Assembly (NCBI GenBank): GCA_029204225.1
Contig: CM055099.1
Coordinates: 48,720,141-48,784,140 of the forward strand
DNA: 64,000 nt
Direction of reading: 5' to 3'
DNA from: Diphasiastrum complanatum
Lineage: Eukaryota; Streptophyta; Lycopodiopsida; Lycopodiales; Lycopodiaceae
Shown: positions 1 through 11,230 of the stretch, in pieces
Numbering within the stretch: the first letter of the stretch is position 1
Layout: each line of letters begins with the position of its first letter
Notes under the pieces: model-generated
Seen by the model: the letters and a program-made list of their open reading frames with translations, nothing else
The model's database searches: none
Told to the model about the DNA's origin: nothing
Made by a program: the position numbers and the translations under genes

Positions 1-1663
1 GACATCCATTTGATGCATCTCGAGGTCATTCGCGGCTGCTAACACAATCAGAGTCCTGATTGACTGCATTTTGACTACATGATTGAAAATCTCTTGATAA
101 TCCACTCTTTGGACTTGAGTGAATCCTTTAGCCACCAACCGTGCTTTCCATTTTGCGATGGAACCATCAGAGTTGATCTTTTTCTTCAAGATACACTCTC
201 TCTTGTGAGTGGAAAAATCGACCAATGTCTAGGTCTGGTTCGTCAAAAGTGAGTTGTACTCACTTTCCGTAGGTTCTTGCCACTTCATAGCATCCTTGGA
301 GTTAATCTCTTTGGCTAGGGTCTCTGGTTCTTCTGATGAAGTCCAAAAAGATTAAGGTATATACCCCTCAGGAACTGTTTGAGTCCGTGAGGATCTGCAA
401 ATATTTGGTTGACCATAATGCGATGGTGCTTCTTCTTGAATTTGTCCAGATTTGCTCGAGCTAGCTTGGTCTGGTCCGATGACAAGTACTGTCGGCTGCT
501 TGACTTCTATAGTTGTAGCTGCAGGTTCTGTAAGATAGGATGAAATGACACAACGTCTTTTATCAATCGTTGTTTGAAGTCATGGAACGTATCTTCCTTG
601 AAGATTACATCCCTTGAAACAAATGCTACATTGGTGGATGATCCAAACTTTATAAGCTTTATGTTCATCAGGATAGCAATTCTAAATAAATTTATTTGTT
701 CTATGATCCAATTTCTTCCTAAGTTGTTGAGGAACATGAACAAAACATATACAACCAAACATTTTTAAATGGCTAACACTAGACTTGTGTCCATGCCATA
801 CTTCATAAGGAGTCTTGTTGTTGACAGCTTTTGTGCTGGATCTGTTCCGCACGTAACAGGCTGTGGTAGTAGCCTCTGCCCAAAACTTCATAGGTAGGTG
901 CGCTTGATGTAGCATAGATTTGGCTGAGTTGAGAAGCATTCGATTCTTCCTTTCTGCAATTTCATTTCGCTAAGGTGAATAGGAAGTCGTAAATTGTCTT
1001 TGAATGTCGTATTCAGCCAGGTAGTCGGACATCTCGTTGGAGATGTATACATCGCCACCATCATTTCAGAATGCATTCACCGGGTAAGATGTTTGGGTCT
1101 CAGCCATGGCCTTGAATCTCTTGAAGTATTCAAAGGCTTCTGATTTATGTTTTATTAATATAACTATAGACCATCTAGAATAATCATTTATGAAGGTGAT
1201 AAAATGGAGTGCATCTCCTAATGATGGAGCTGACATTGGACCACAAAGATCGCTATGTACAAGATCTAATACGTGCTTTGTCTTGACGGAATGTGTTTTG
1301 AGAAATCTACTCTTAGAGTGTTTGTTATAGATGCAAAATTCACAGAAAAATGATTTACTACCTAATGAAAGAGAGAAGTAAAATCCATCAACTAAGTTAT
1401 TACAATGCATATAAGAAAGTAATCTTGTATTCACATGTCCAAATCGACCATGCCACAGTAAAGCCTGATCGTTTATATTTTCATTTGAGATACTAGCTAA
1501 TGCAATTGAGTCAAACAGTACATATAGATTTTTGACTCTAGTACACATAGTCATAGTAGTATTTTCATCAAAGATTGTACACTGTTCAGAAGAAAACGTT
1601 ACAGTGTAGCCTTCATCGCAATAGTCATCGTAGGACCTCTTGTTGAAGCATGGGCCTTTGTGT
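1..1663 (-). mobile_element. Ty1/copia retrotransposon fragment (GAG-pre-integrase, integrase, start of reverse transcriptase)
   Basis: Reading the minus strand from 1663 down to 1, copia pol domains appear in the usual order. First comes a GAG-pre-integrase segment (LLWHGRFGHVN, then paired Cys in FCEFC). Next is the integrase core (HSDLCGPM, then FINDYSRW) to about 1080, and the integrase C-terminal region at 939-682 (MKFWAEAT, VWHGHKSSVSHLKMFG). A linker with FVSRDVIFKED follows at 758-507, and the start of RT is at about 170-1 (KARLVAKGFTQVQRVDYQEIF, then a motif ending HQMDV). Several frames are needed, so it is decayed. Gag and protease are missing on the right, where the next element's LTR begins at 1664. 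The rest of RT and RNase H lie beyond the left edge. This is a fragment; no LTR is visible. Confidence 0.9.
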
Positions 1664-2584
1664 TGTAAAGCTGACTCGTGTGCACCCACTGTGCCCTGTA
1701 AGACTCTAAGGGGTAACACTCCCTAAGGTCCCAGAGCAAGTTAGAAAGTCTAGGACTGAGCCTTTGACCCGTGGTGAGCCAGTCAAGTAGTCACAAATCT
1801 TGGGCTAGCTCTGGAGCTCAAGTCATGGCCTAGTAAACTTCTAGGACCCAGGTCTAGGAGTCCTATTGATTCTTCCCGCCGGGACGACTCCCTGGACCCA
1901 TGTCTGGGAGCTAGACTGATTCTGCCAGGCTTAATCAACAAAATAAAAACTAAGTCCAAAAAAACGTGCTTTACCAAAAAGCATTATATTCCAAGATAGA
2001 GGAGACGCACCAAATCACACCAAAACTATAGGGGGAGTCCGACAGATAGAAACTTGGGCATCTCAACCAGCGCCAAGAATCCAGTCGCCAAGTCTTAGCT
2101 CCCCTCTACCAGCGCAAGCCAGACACAATACCCAGCACGTGTTGGTGGCCCTAAGACTAGTCAGCTTATGTATGAATATAACCTCTTCCAAATTTAATAA
2201 GACCATTGGGGGATGATTATCATTTTGATGTCGCCTTCGGGACTGGTCCAAGTGGAAGGACTCTTACTACAACTTTTTTGCGTCGTTGGCTAAGGGTCCA
2301 CGTCACCGACGTGTGGCTCGTCGCTATGCCATTTGGTCAGTTTGGCGACCACTATGCCTTGGGTTTCATGTGTGGCTTGTCTTTGCCTTTGGATACCTTT
2401 TGGGGACAGATTCTAAGTTGGCTTTCGGGTCGGTTGGAATCCCAGTTTTCTTAATCCTGAATGGTTAAGCTTGTTACGTTTTCTAAGGGCTTTTACATAA
2501 GTGCATGATGGATGAATGCTAGACTTAAGCGCGTGTTGGAAAAATTGATCAAGTCCTAGTGCCCTTTGAGGCGCCGATGCAACA
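1664..2584 (+). repeat. 5' LTR of the gag-protease gypsy element
   Basis: The LTR starts TGTAAAG at 1664 and ends with CA at 2583-2584. The start is fixed by alignment with the second LTR at 5757, which shares TGTAAAG and the following GACTCG-GTGCACCCA-TGTGCC-TGTAAGACT stretch with scattered substitutions. The end is placed by the primer-binding site that follows after two bases. Short open frames inside it (for example 2206-2468) are judged non-coding. Confidence 0.8.
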
Positions 2585-2586
2585 TG

Positions 2587-2598
2587 TGGTATCAGAGC
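2587..2598 (+). other. Primer-binding site, tRNA-Met type
   Basis: TGGTATCAGAGC lies two bases after the LTR end. It complements the 3' end of plant initiator tRNA-Met, the usual primer of many plant LTR retrotransposons. Confidence 0.85.
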
Positions 2599-3859
2599 TG
2601 ACTAGCTGGTCAGCTACGCAAGTCTCACAGGGATAAATACATTTTGGGATTTTTCAAGACAACTGTTGTACAATGTGCTGCCCACAGTGTAAGCACATGT
2701 GCGTCCACGGTTGGGGTGGTCAACAAAACGGGGGACTTGATGAGTCAAGGTGTTGTCCTTGCATGGTCAGGTCTTGCAGTTTGGGCCTGGCGTAGTCTGC
2801 ACGTAGGACATACGAGGCAAAGTGCTGCATAGGTAGGTGAAAGCATGGTCTGTGCCTTGTGGGGTGCGGGGTGACATATTTGAACTGTACGGGTTAACCA
2901 TTCATAAAGAGATGCTGCTCGAATTCGGGTGTGCAGGTTAGCTGCCGATCGTTTAGCTATAAGGGTTATCGACCAAAGTTGGTGGGACGTGCTTGAGGCA
3001 ATGTGCTGCTTAACGGTGAAAGCACAGATAGTTGGATGGATGTTTTCTGTGGGCTAATTCTATGATAGATTTGCATGGGAACGGCTAGGCAAAGGTCCTA
3101 CGTCTTGTGTCAAGGGGGATGTGGCTTGAGAGGGATCTTTTGTGTTAGCTTTGGTTGGTATGTTTTGTCTGTTGTGTGCTTGCGTGGACACAAATGACTT
3201 GTTTCCTACTTGGCTCTCAGGTGATGTGAGCATGCTAGTTTGAGGAGGAGATACTTTTGTATTGAAGAAGACTTAATAAAGAAGAAAAATAGAGCTGTGG
3301 GACCAGGCCGACAGAAGGGACAGTTCTTAAAAGACAGAGGAGACTATCTGTTGGAAGTACGTCTCTTATCATAATGGACGACCACCTTGATGAGTTACGA
3401 GCATTGACATACGGAGAGGAGCAGGTTTGAGAATATGGCTCCCGCATGCATCGAAATGGTGCCAAATCCAAGTTGAGAAAGAAAGAGCGCATGCACTCCA
3501 TAATGGTGTCTCCCCAAAAAAGAGATTAGTGCCCCTTTTGAACTCGCACCAAGAGACGAACCCATACCAGAGGCGCAACAAGACCTCTTTGGAGTGAAGA
3601 TGCGTCAATACTTATCAAGTGCAATGATGACTATGCTTAGTGAGGTGAAGCAAGACAGAGAAACAGAAAGAAAAGAATGGCAAACATCCTTGTGAGCCAT
3701 GAACCATAGTCAATTTGACCTTGCTAGAGAAATGAGAGATGAGCTAACATAGCTCGAAGCCAAGTTTGAAGAGCTGGAGGTAACAAGAGGGAATGTAGGG
3801 CACCTCCTCCACTCATACCAAGGGATCCACGAGCGTGAAACACAGAAGGCCCGAAGAAG

Positions 3860-5309
3860 ATTGTTAAAGTAAAAGCACCACCTACTTTCAAAGGAGAGAG
3901 TGACATTAGAATTGTGGAAGATTGGTTGTTTCACATGGACTATTACTTCCGTTTGATGAACACTCCTAAAGAAGAAAGAGTGGACTTGGCATTATCATAT
4001 TTTGAAGGCTACCCCACAAATTGGTACCGGGTGGCAAGAATTTCCAGACATGGGATGCGTTCAAAACTATGTTATTTTCAGTTCATATCTAAGGATTCAC
4101 ACATGAGATTGAGGGTAGAATTATCAGGACTCAAGCGGAAAGGTTCATTGCAAGATTACCTAAATAAATTCAGACAGAGTGTATGAGTTATTGAAGATAT
4201 GTCCGAGGCTGACAAGACCCACTATCTCTTGTCGAGAATGTAGTCTTGGACCTGGCGAACAATAGACAGCTATATGCCCAATGACTTTAACTCAACTATT
4301 CGGACGATTGAAATGGTTTGCGATTATGAGACCGCATTGGCACCAACTGCTCCCTCAACCTCAGCAAGAGTATTTAGTGGATCCAGACCGAGTCCGAGCC
4401 TCTTTATAAGAGGGAACTCAACTTTAAATGGCAACCAAGCCTTGAGTAGCATGAATAGATTCCTAGCAAAAACAGGGTTTGGCAACCAAGACAACAGTGG
4501 AGAGAACATTTTTCAAAGAAGGAACAACGTTGGACCTTCAGCTAGTCACATCAACAACTCATCAACGATGGGTAGTTCCATGCGTTGCTTTGACTGTCAA
4601 CAACAAGGTCACTCTTGGAGGTCATGCCCCAAGTTGTTGAACAAACAAATCATGGCGGCGACCGAGGTATTTGATAAGATGGAAAGAGAGGCATTCGATC
4701 AAGAAGATGGTGAACCAGATGATGAAGTCGACCCAGAAATGGATTTGACGGAGTCCGACTTGAATGTCTTACAACAAATAGGGGTGCTTGCGGCTTATCG
4801 TGAACATCTCTTGGCGACTCCTGCAAGAGGATCAAAGTTATTGTACCTGAAAGGCTATATCCAAGACAAGATCATTCACTTCACGGTTTACCTAGGAGAA
4901 TCACATAACTATCTGTTAGAAAGCTTGGCAGGGGAATTGGTCATTCAATGTGAAGAAAATGCGACCCCTATATGTGTGGAGACCGCAAAAGGTACAATGA
5001 CAACCTGTAGATTGGCAACCAACTTGTTAATCTTGCTTGGGCACCTGGAAAAACTGATTAACATTCACAATTTTGAAGATGGACTCTTTCGATGATATCT
5101 TGGGACTAAGCTGGCTTAACGAACACGTGGTGGCCTTCTTGGCAAAAGGGGTTAACCTTGTGTTATTATATAATGGCAGAAGACCTTGCGTCATCCGAGC
5201 TGTGCCAGGGGACCAATTAGAAAGGAACGACATAACTGAACGTGAGCCAGCCATTCCTACCAATCTCATTCATCTCCTTAATGAAGAACAACCAACATAT
5301 ACAAATTAG
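3860..5309 (+). pseudogene. Decayed gypsy gag and protease-like region
   Basis: From about 3870 the + strand reads a gypsy-type gag: APPTFKGESD, then VEDWLFHMDYYFRLMNTP and a capsid-like helical segment to 4186. An open frame at 4274-5095 carries a CCHC zinc knuckle at about 4580-4635 (CFDCQQQGHSWRSCPK). This is followed by a protease-like stretch in which the usual Asp-Ser/Thr-Gly is replaced (LGESHNYL). After a frameshift near 5080, the 5073-5309 frame continues with DDILGLSWLNEH, a typical C-terminal protease signature. In-frame stops at about 4184 and the frameshift show it is not functional. About 1.2 kb between the primer site and gag holds no recognised domain. Confidence 0.75.
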
Positions 5310-5741
5310 ATGACACAAGATCAAATGGGGCCAACATTGCCTGTAGCTTCTACATCAAAGATGGATCCAAGTGTCGATGCAGAGCTCAAGGAGCTCAACC
5401 TTCAAGACCAAGTGAAAAATATAAAGTCCTAGGGAACTCATTCAGACGTGTGACAAAAACGACATATCTTAGGCTCAAGGGAGCCCGCATGTATGTTTTC
5501 CTTCCATGTTAATAAATCAGACCGCCTATTCATAAAGGGGTGAGCCTCAGTCTACTATTTAAATGCAGCGGCTTTACACATGTTTTACGTAAGTGAAGTA
5601 GATCCACACTTTTCCTGTGCTAAGTGCAAACATGATGTTTTACGTTTATTTACAAGTCGATCTTCTTTGGCCGGTGAATCAAGCTCGTGCCATGAGTCTT
5701 AGGTTCTAGTTTGGTCCTGATGAGGACATCAACTTTCTCAA

Positions 5742-5850
5742 ACAAGAGGAGGATGTTGTAAAGATGACTCGGGTGCACCCAGTGTGCCTTGTAAGACTTT
5801 AAGGGGTGATGCTCCCTAAGGTCCTAGGGCAAGTTAGAAAGTCAAGGACT
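5742..5850 (+). repeat. Polypurine tract and truncated 3' LTR of the gypsy element
   Basis: The purine-rich AAGAGGAGGATG at about 5742-5755 is a polypurine tract. The second LTR starts at 5757 with TGTAAAG and matches the first LTR up to AGTCAAGGACT near 5850. It then breaks off into chromovirus gag sequence, so about 830 bp of this LTR are missing. Confidence 0.75.
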
Positions 5851-5859
5851 CCCCTTCCT

Positions 5860-6800
5860 GAGCCACACTTTGCTCGAGACTTTCGTGATAGGGTACAGCT
5901 TGCTACCTATTCCGGTTCCTCCGACGGGAACTTATTAGATAATTGGTTTGCTAAGCTTGACACATATTTTCAAATTTACCCTAAGACTGATCCTCATAAG
6001 ATCCAGTTGGCTGTTTTACATTTAGATGGACGTGCCGCCACGTGGTGACGAGCTTATAGAGTGGATCCTGATCGGGAAGGGCTCCATGTATGGCATACTT
6101 TTTGCCGTGACCTCCGCCATGCTATGATTGATCCTCAGTGGCTTGACCGCCAACGTGATACATTCTGTAGTCTCACTCAGACCAATGATCTTGCTTCTTA
6201 TACAGATCAGTTTATGGAGCTTTCTTATCTTTTCACAGATCTACAGCCCACTGAGCTTATTTCTCGTTACATTGCTGGGCATTGTGTGTTTTACGTTATG
6301 ATGTTTCTTCCTTCCGTCCTACCACACTTGTTGAGGCGATGTCTCTTGCCAATACTTTACAGCATAAGTACTCTGACACTCTTCCTTCCCGCTTCTTCCG
6401 ACCCCGTATTTCTGCTTCATCTTTTCCTGCTACGTTCACCCCTACACCGGCCCCTTCCGTTCCAGCTCTCTCCATTGCCCCTTCGCCTCCTCGTCCTCCG
6501 ACTCCTCGACCTGCTTTACACGTTTGCATAGTTCGCTAATCTTCAGCAGAAGCGTCTTTGCTTTCGTTGTAAGAGTCTTGACCATCTTGCCCGTGATTGC
6601 CGCCAGCCTCTCCCTACTTCTATTGTTGTTTTTTACCATGAGGGCACTACTCCAGAAGATTCCGATATCTACATTCATATTTCTGATGAGCCTGACTTAT
6701 CCTCTGAGCCTTCTCCTGATTTACTTCCTGCTACTTGCCATGCTTAGCTTGCCTATGCTACTTGGACAGGGCGTCCTGGTCCTCGCTCCATTCAGTTATG
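5860..6800 (+). pseudogene. Chromovirus gag, frameshifted
   Basis: The first frame (5806-6048) reads DFRDRVQLATYSGSSDG, LDNWFAKLDTYFQIYPKTDP and LHLDGRAATW, the standard plant gypsy gag core. TGA at about 6046 replaces the second Trp seen in the related copy (RAATWW). The same frame continues at 6061 with HVWHTFCRDLRHAMIDPQW. The frame then shifts near 6290 into 6282-6539 and again before the CCHC knuckle, which can be read around 6550-6605 (Q-LRFRCKSLDHLARDCR-like). It is a decayed gag. Confidence 0.7.
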
Positions 6801-6801
6801 T

Positions 6802-8061
6802 GTGTGTATTACAGGTCGTGAGTATATTGCTTTAGTTGATACTGGTAGCACTCATTCTTTTATTAGCAGCTATATCACTAGTCGGATCCATGCTTCACCT
6901 GTTCCGGCTTCCCAGCCTCTCACAGTTGAGGTTGGCAGTTCTCATTCTTTTCCTAGTTCTCAGATGTTTCAGCGTTTACCATATCGCATTGGAGATTTCT
7001 CTGGACAGACAAATCTTTACATTATCGCTATGGAACATTATGATCTTATCCTTGGTGCTGATTGGTTTGTATCTCTTGGAGCCGTTACATTGGACTTGAC
7101 ACAACAGACATTGACATTTGTACATGATGTAGTTACACACTCACTTGTTGGCATTGATTCTCAGGGAGACTTCCAGTTGATTACTGGGAAGCAGTTTATT
7201 GGCAACCTGCACAAAGCTCATTGTGCTGCCTTATTATGTGTTCAGTGGACAGTACCAGTTCCTCCAGTTTCTGCACCAGCAGCTGTTCCTCAGGTGATTT
7301 CTGACTTATTACATCAGTATGCTTTTGTCTTCTCAGAACCTACGACGCTACCACCATTACGTGACGTGAACCATCATATTGACTTGCGTCCTGGTTCTGC
7401 TCCTCCTTCCCGTCCCCCTTATCATATGTCTCGATCTGAGAGTGATGAGCTTGAGCTCCATATTACTGCCTTGTTAGATCAGGGTCTCATTGTTCCTAGT
7501 CACAGCCCTTTTGGTGCTCCTGTTCTCCTTATTAATAAGAAAGATGGTACCAAACGCCTTTGTATTGATTACCGTGCTTTAAATAAGTTGACTATTCGTA
7601 ATCAGTACCCTATTCCACACATGGATGACCTCTTTAACCAGCTCGGTACCTCTAAAATCTTTTCCAAGATAGACCTTCGTTCTGGATATCACCAAATCAG
7701 GATGCACCATTCTGACGAACATAAGACTGCTTTCCGTACTCATCTTGGTTTATATGAATTTCGTGTGCTTCCTTTTGGTGTTACTAATGGCCCTCCTACG
7801 TTCCAGAATGTGATAAGTAACGTCTTGCGTCCGCTTCTTGGTCATTGTGTCTTGGTTTATTTTGATGATATTCTTATTTTTAGTCAGTCTCTTGCTGAGC
7901 ATGTTGCCCATCTTTCCTTTGTCTTTCAGTTACTTGTACACCACCAGTTATTTGCTAAGTTGTCTAAATGTTCTTTTGCTGTTTTTGAGATCCAGTTTCT
8001 TGGTTTTCTTATTTGTAATGGTCACATTCGTCTGGACCCTCATAAGGTTCAGGCCATCTAG
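6802..8061 (+). pseudogene. Chromovirus protease and reverse transcriptase, truncated pol
   Basis: The open frame of 419 codons begins in the protease (ALVDTGSTHSFI at about residues 10-21, intact active-site Asp-Thr-Gly, and LILGADWF). It continues into [48 protein letters not shown] and the catalytic VYFDDILIFS, all intact. It ends with a stop at 8059-8061 inside the connection region, and the rest of pol is deleted. The reading frame of the surviving part is remarkably well preserved compared with gag. It has no independent function without RNase H and integrase. Confidence 0.85.
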
Positions 8062-8684
8062 GATTGGCCTATACCTACTGATATTCATCATATTCGTATG
8101 TTTCTTGAGTTAGCCACTCACCTTCGTCGTCCAGTTCCTCATTTTCTGCCACTATCGCAGCTCCTCTTCATGCACTTTTGAAGAAGTCTAGTACTTTTCT
8201 TTGGACTCCTGATTGTTAGCCGCGTCCATTTACATTTACAGTTACTTTACTTTATGCATAAGCATGACTTGGGCCCTTTTTTATTCATTAGTGACATTCA
8301 GACTATATGGTTGGCCTTTGGCCTTATTATTCATTATTAGGCCATTTGGACATATTACTGGAGAGTGGGGGCCTTCTTGGAGGGCGCACTATTATCCCTC
8401 CCAGTTGGGCCCTAGCCATTGGAAGCTTCCTTTTGGCTATAAGTAGGGAAATTGTGTCATTTGTCATTCAACTGATGATATTGATCTCTCTCTTTAGCCT
8501 CCTTAATCTCTCTCTTTCCTGCTTTCTAGGGTTAAGTCTTGCTTATGTGATGCTTTCATAGCTTAGCTCTAGATCAGCTGTGGCTCTATTCGTAACTATC
8601 AAGTTATTGTAGAAAAAAGTAGTGAGAAAGTAGAGTGAGAGAGTTGGGGTTCTAGGTAAGACGTTGATGTGACAACTTGGAACA

Positions 8685-8690
<6 letters not shown>

Positions 8691-8774
<84 letters not shown>
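8691..8774. repeat. (GA)n microsatellite, about 84 bp
   Basis: A pure GA run marks the right edge of the chromovirus LTR remnant. It ends in GAAAGAAAGG, the same GA-to-GAAA transition seen at LINE tails elsewhere in the window, but no LINE sequence follows. Predicted Ser/Leu-repeat proteins here are artefacts. Confidence 0.95.
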
Positions 8775-8779
<5 letters not shown>

Positions 8780-8825
8780 AAGGTGCCTATGGAGACACAA
8801 CAAGTTTTGTGAACTCTTTGTAATG

Positions 8826-8880
8826 TTGGAAAGAACATTGTCCTCGTTAACTCATTGAAATAGTTGGGTTGCTACATGAC
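8826..8880. repeat. Host tandem duplication, first unit (left part, interrupted by the Tat element)
   Basis: GAACATTGTCCTCGTTAACT and the following TTGGGTTGCTACATGAC match 18845-18896 (CCATTGTCCTCGTTGACT, TTGGGTTCTTACATGAT). The unit continues on the other side of the Tat element at 18670 (ATTCCATAAGCAAACTATCAAAT). It is therefore one unit of a tandem duplication of about 180 bp that existed before the Tat element landed in it. Confidence 0.75.
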
Positions 8881-9640
8881 TGTAGTGGGTTCCTTTCCTT
8901 GCCTAACCTGAATCCAAGATCTAGTCAATCTAGCATCAAAGAGACGGAGTTAATTGTCACGCGTAGGTTCGTTCCCATGAGAGCGATAGTATAGTTCAGA
9001 TTTCAACAGGAATGGATGATCTAACACTAACATCCATTAACACTAAGCATTAATACTACATCCATTAACCCTACTTCCATTAACCCTAAATCCACAACAA
9101 TGATAGAAACTTACTCTTCTCTCTCTCCTTTTCTTTCTCACAAAAAACATAAGAAATAGCAATCCCAATAATGATGAAATCCAACAATTAGCAAATACAA
9201 AGAAAGCATGAGAAATGGAGGAAAAGAGAGGAAGAGCAAGGACATTCATCAATCCATTTCTAAAGAGAACCAATACGCTTTATTGAAATGAGAAAATGAA
9301 CATGAGGAACAACTCGAGTTGGTCCCTTTTTATAGTAGAGAGGAGGACCTTGGCCTCTGAATCCTATTGGTCCAGTCTTGCATCTTTTTTTATTCAAATT
9401 TAAAAAAGTGTGAGAACCATCAAAACTGGAGGGAAACCCAACTTTATTCACTAACTTGACAATTAGGCCCTGCGACATTACAAGTCCCGCAAAAAGGCCT
9501 AAAGTCCTTTTATTGACTTTTAACTAATCAATCAAATAACTATGTGGTCATTGGGTTGGACTTACACACGCAGGGCGCCAAATCCCTCTCACTTATTAAC
9601 TAGGGTTAGGGTTGCCTTGGGATCCGCAAACCCTCCAACA
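8881..9640 (-). repeat. 3' LTR of the Tat-type element
   Basis: It starts TGTAGTGGGT and ends CCTCCAACA, matching 17910-18669 base for base over most of its length. It is preceded by target-duplication copy ATGAC (8876-8880). Short open frames inside (9043-9478) are duplicated in the other LTR and are not genes. Confidence 0.95.
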
Positions 9641-9656
9641 GTATCCCCCACCAAAA
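9641..9656 (-). other. Polypurine tract of the Tat-type element
   Basis: On the minus strand the 16 bases next to the 3' LTR read TTTTGGTGGGGGATAC, the usual purine-rich plus-strand primer position and a sequence typical of this lineage. Confidence 0.85.
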
Positions 9657-9728
9657 ATGTTGGCGGTCCCACGACACTTGCAATATGCAGTTATTGAGGA
9701 CTTTTATTGGCTTCGCGCCGAATCTTAA

Positions 9729-11230
9729 TTAAATGATACTGCACCTTCTCCATAAAGTCAAGGCGTGCAGTATTGAAATCCAAATTATGCGGCAGGAAAC
9801 AACGGTGGGCTCCGGCAATCCACTTGGAAGTTGCCCATGAGGTGAAGCGAGATTCCAAGAGCCTCCCATCATAGCCGCACAGAAATACAATTGAGCAATC
9901 GGCAACTGATCTTTGATTTGCTCTGAGGCCATCGACTTATTTGGATCGAATGCCAGGGTAGGAAGGCAATCGTCCCATTTGGTTGCCACTGACGCCAACA
10001 GAGTTAGATCTTTTGCAAACATTGTCGATTGTCGCACCGTTGGATCCGGATAGTGGACATACTCTGTCTGATGTGCTTGTAAGGCCCGGTGGAAGTCCAC
10101 TGAAATATTCTAGTTGTAAGGCTGGTGGATGATTGGCCAATTGCGTGTATGGATGGTGATTTTATCCATAGCCAATCCCAAATCTTTCCATTTTTGTCTT
10201 CGCGACATTGGCACGTAATAAGGATCTACTTGCAACTGGTGAGGGCTGGCGACGTAACTCCTAATTGATTCCGGAGTTTTTTCAAAAATCGTGATTCTCC
10301 ATGCCGGCTGCTCTCCCAGTGCAGGTATTTTGTCCAATTCTTTGTCGGCCTCGATCTCGGAGGTCTTAAATTTGAGAACCCATCCACCACGCGAGGACTC
10401 ATGTGGATGCTGCTTTAAAAAGGTATGGATCTGGTCCTCGACGCTGATGGGCCTTCTGAATAAATGGCTTGATGGACCCGCTTGTACTGCCGGTATAGTT
10501 GGCGGTTGTTCTGCTAGATTTGGAGCTCCCCCCTGGTCCATGCTCGAATCAACCCCTGTATCCATCTGTACAGCTTCTTGGCACAAAGGGGAGAATTGCG
10601 GCATGACCGGGACGGGGATTTGTGGTCCGACTTCCAACACTTGAACGACGGATTTTTCATACGCATTGATGGTCTACTTTGCCTTTGCCAACTCAGTTGA
10701 AGCTGCTCCTTTGAACCTATCAAAGCGGCCTTGGAATCCCTGAAGGGCCACTTTGTATGTTTCCACTTTCTTGAACAAATATGCAATCTCCGTCGGCGTG
10801 ACCGGATGATCGGGTATTTGTGTTTGCAGATATGCATCACGCTCAAGGGTGGTCGCATCCAATTCACCTTGAAGCCGTGTGCGATCTTGTTTGGCCATTT
10901 GTAATTGCCCCTTCAGCAACTGCACCTGTTGCTTGGCATCTTGCACTGCCTTATCTACCTGATCTTGTGCGGTTGTCAGGGCATTTTGCAGGGAGCTGAT
11001 GTAGGTTTCCAAGGGATCAGCTTGTTGTTGGGCCAATTTCTTTTCGCTTTTAGTCTTTTCTTCATGCTGCTTGGCTATCTTCACCTCTCGATCCAGTTGG
11101 ACAATTTTCTAGCTAATCAAAGTGTTTTCGGATCCTAAATCAGAGATCCTCTGCTCCATTTCCTTCTTCTTATCCAGCATAGACTGGATCACTTGCCCAA
11201 GGCTTGAAACTAACCCAAGAGCATCACCAG
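9729..11230 (-). pseudogene. Extra 3' ORF of the Tat-type element, coiled-coil protein (three stops)
   Basis: Three open stretches (11084-10674, 10640-10110, 10100-9729) lie in one frame, separated by single stop codons near 10672 and 10108. A third stop at 11109-11111 interrupts the N-terminal part. Together they describe a protein of roughly 500 residues. The N-terminal half is strongly charged and Gln-rich, with heptad-like coiled coil (for example KKEMEQRISDLGSEN, DQVDKAVQDAKQQVQLLKG, DRTRLQGELDATTLERDA). The middle is Pro-rich. A globular C-terminal part contains WRITIFEKTPESIRSYV and YYVPMSRRQKWKDLGLAMDK. I see no membrane segment or signal peptide, so it does not look like the envelope-like ORF of Athila. 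Extra ORFs between pol and the 3' LTR are known in Tat-lineage elements, and a gypsy-type-transposon accessory domain is possible. Function is unknown. Confidence 0.7.

Larger units (their letters stand above)
1664..5850 (+). mobile_element. Ty3/gypsy retrotransposon, gag-protease only, 3' LTR truncated
   Basis: A first LTR (1664-2584) is repeated from 5757 for about 94 bp. Between them are a tRNA-Met-type primer site, a gag/protease reading region and a polypurine tract just before the second LTR. There is no reverse transcriptase or integrase, so this copy is an internally deleted, non-autonomous derivative. The second LTR stops near 5850, where chromovirus gag begins, and no target duplication can be checked. 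Its left LTR abuts the copia fragment at 1663/1664. Confidence 0.85.
5851..8690 (+). mobile_element. Ty3/gypsy chromovirus-type fragment (gag, protease, RT, LTR remnant)
   Basis: This copy is closely related to the complete chromovirus at 39153-45343. It starts abruptly inside gag, continues through zinc knuckle, protease and the first two-thirds of RT, and breaks at about 8215. There it jumps straight into LTR-like sequence (about 8220-8690). The end segment shares TTTACATTTACxGTT, the CTTGGGCCCTTxTTAT phrase and GTGGGGGCCT...GGAGGGCGCACTATT with the LTR at 44879-45343. RNase H, integrase and chromodomain have been deleted. It abuts the truncated LTR at 5850 on the left and a (GA)n tract on the right. 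Confidence 0.85.

Noticed and set aside
2206-2468. Two overlapping open frames on the plus strand
   Set aside because: They lie within the LTR 1664-2584 and show no domain.
2587-2598. tRNA gene remnants at primer-binding sites (also 39606-39617 and 17886-17904)
   Set aside because: Only the short tRNA-complementary stretches are present, placed exactly inside LTRs; there is no cloverleaf, so they are primer-binding sites.
8543-8838. Open frames encoding Ser/Leu repeats on the minus strand
   Set aside because: They are translations of the (GA)n microsatellite and continue only into non-conserved flanks; the same artefact occurs at 29823-30104, 37450-37500, 51493-51753 and 61843-62305.
9043-9478. 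Two minus-strand open frames repeated at 18072-18507
   Set aside because: Both pairs lie at equivalent places in the two LTRs of the Tat-type element; they are LTR sequence, not duplicated genes.
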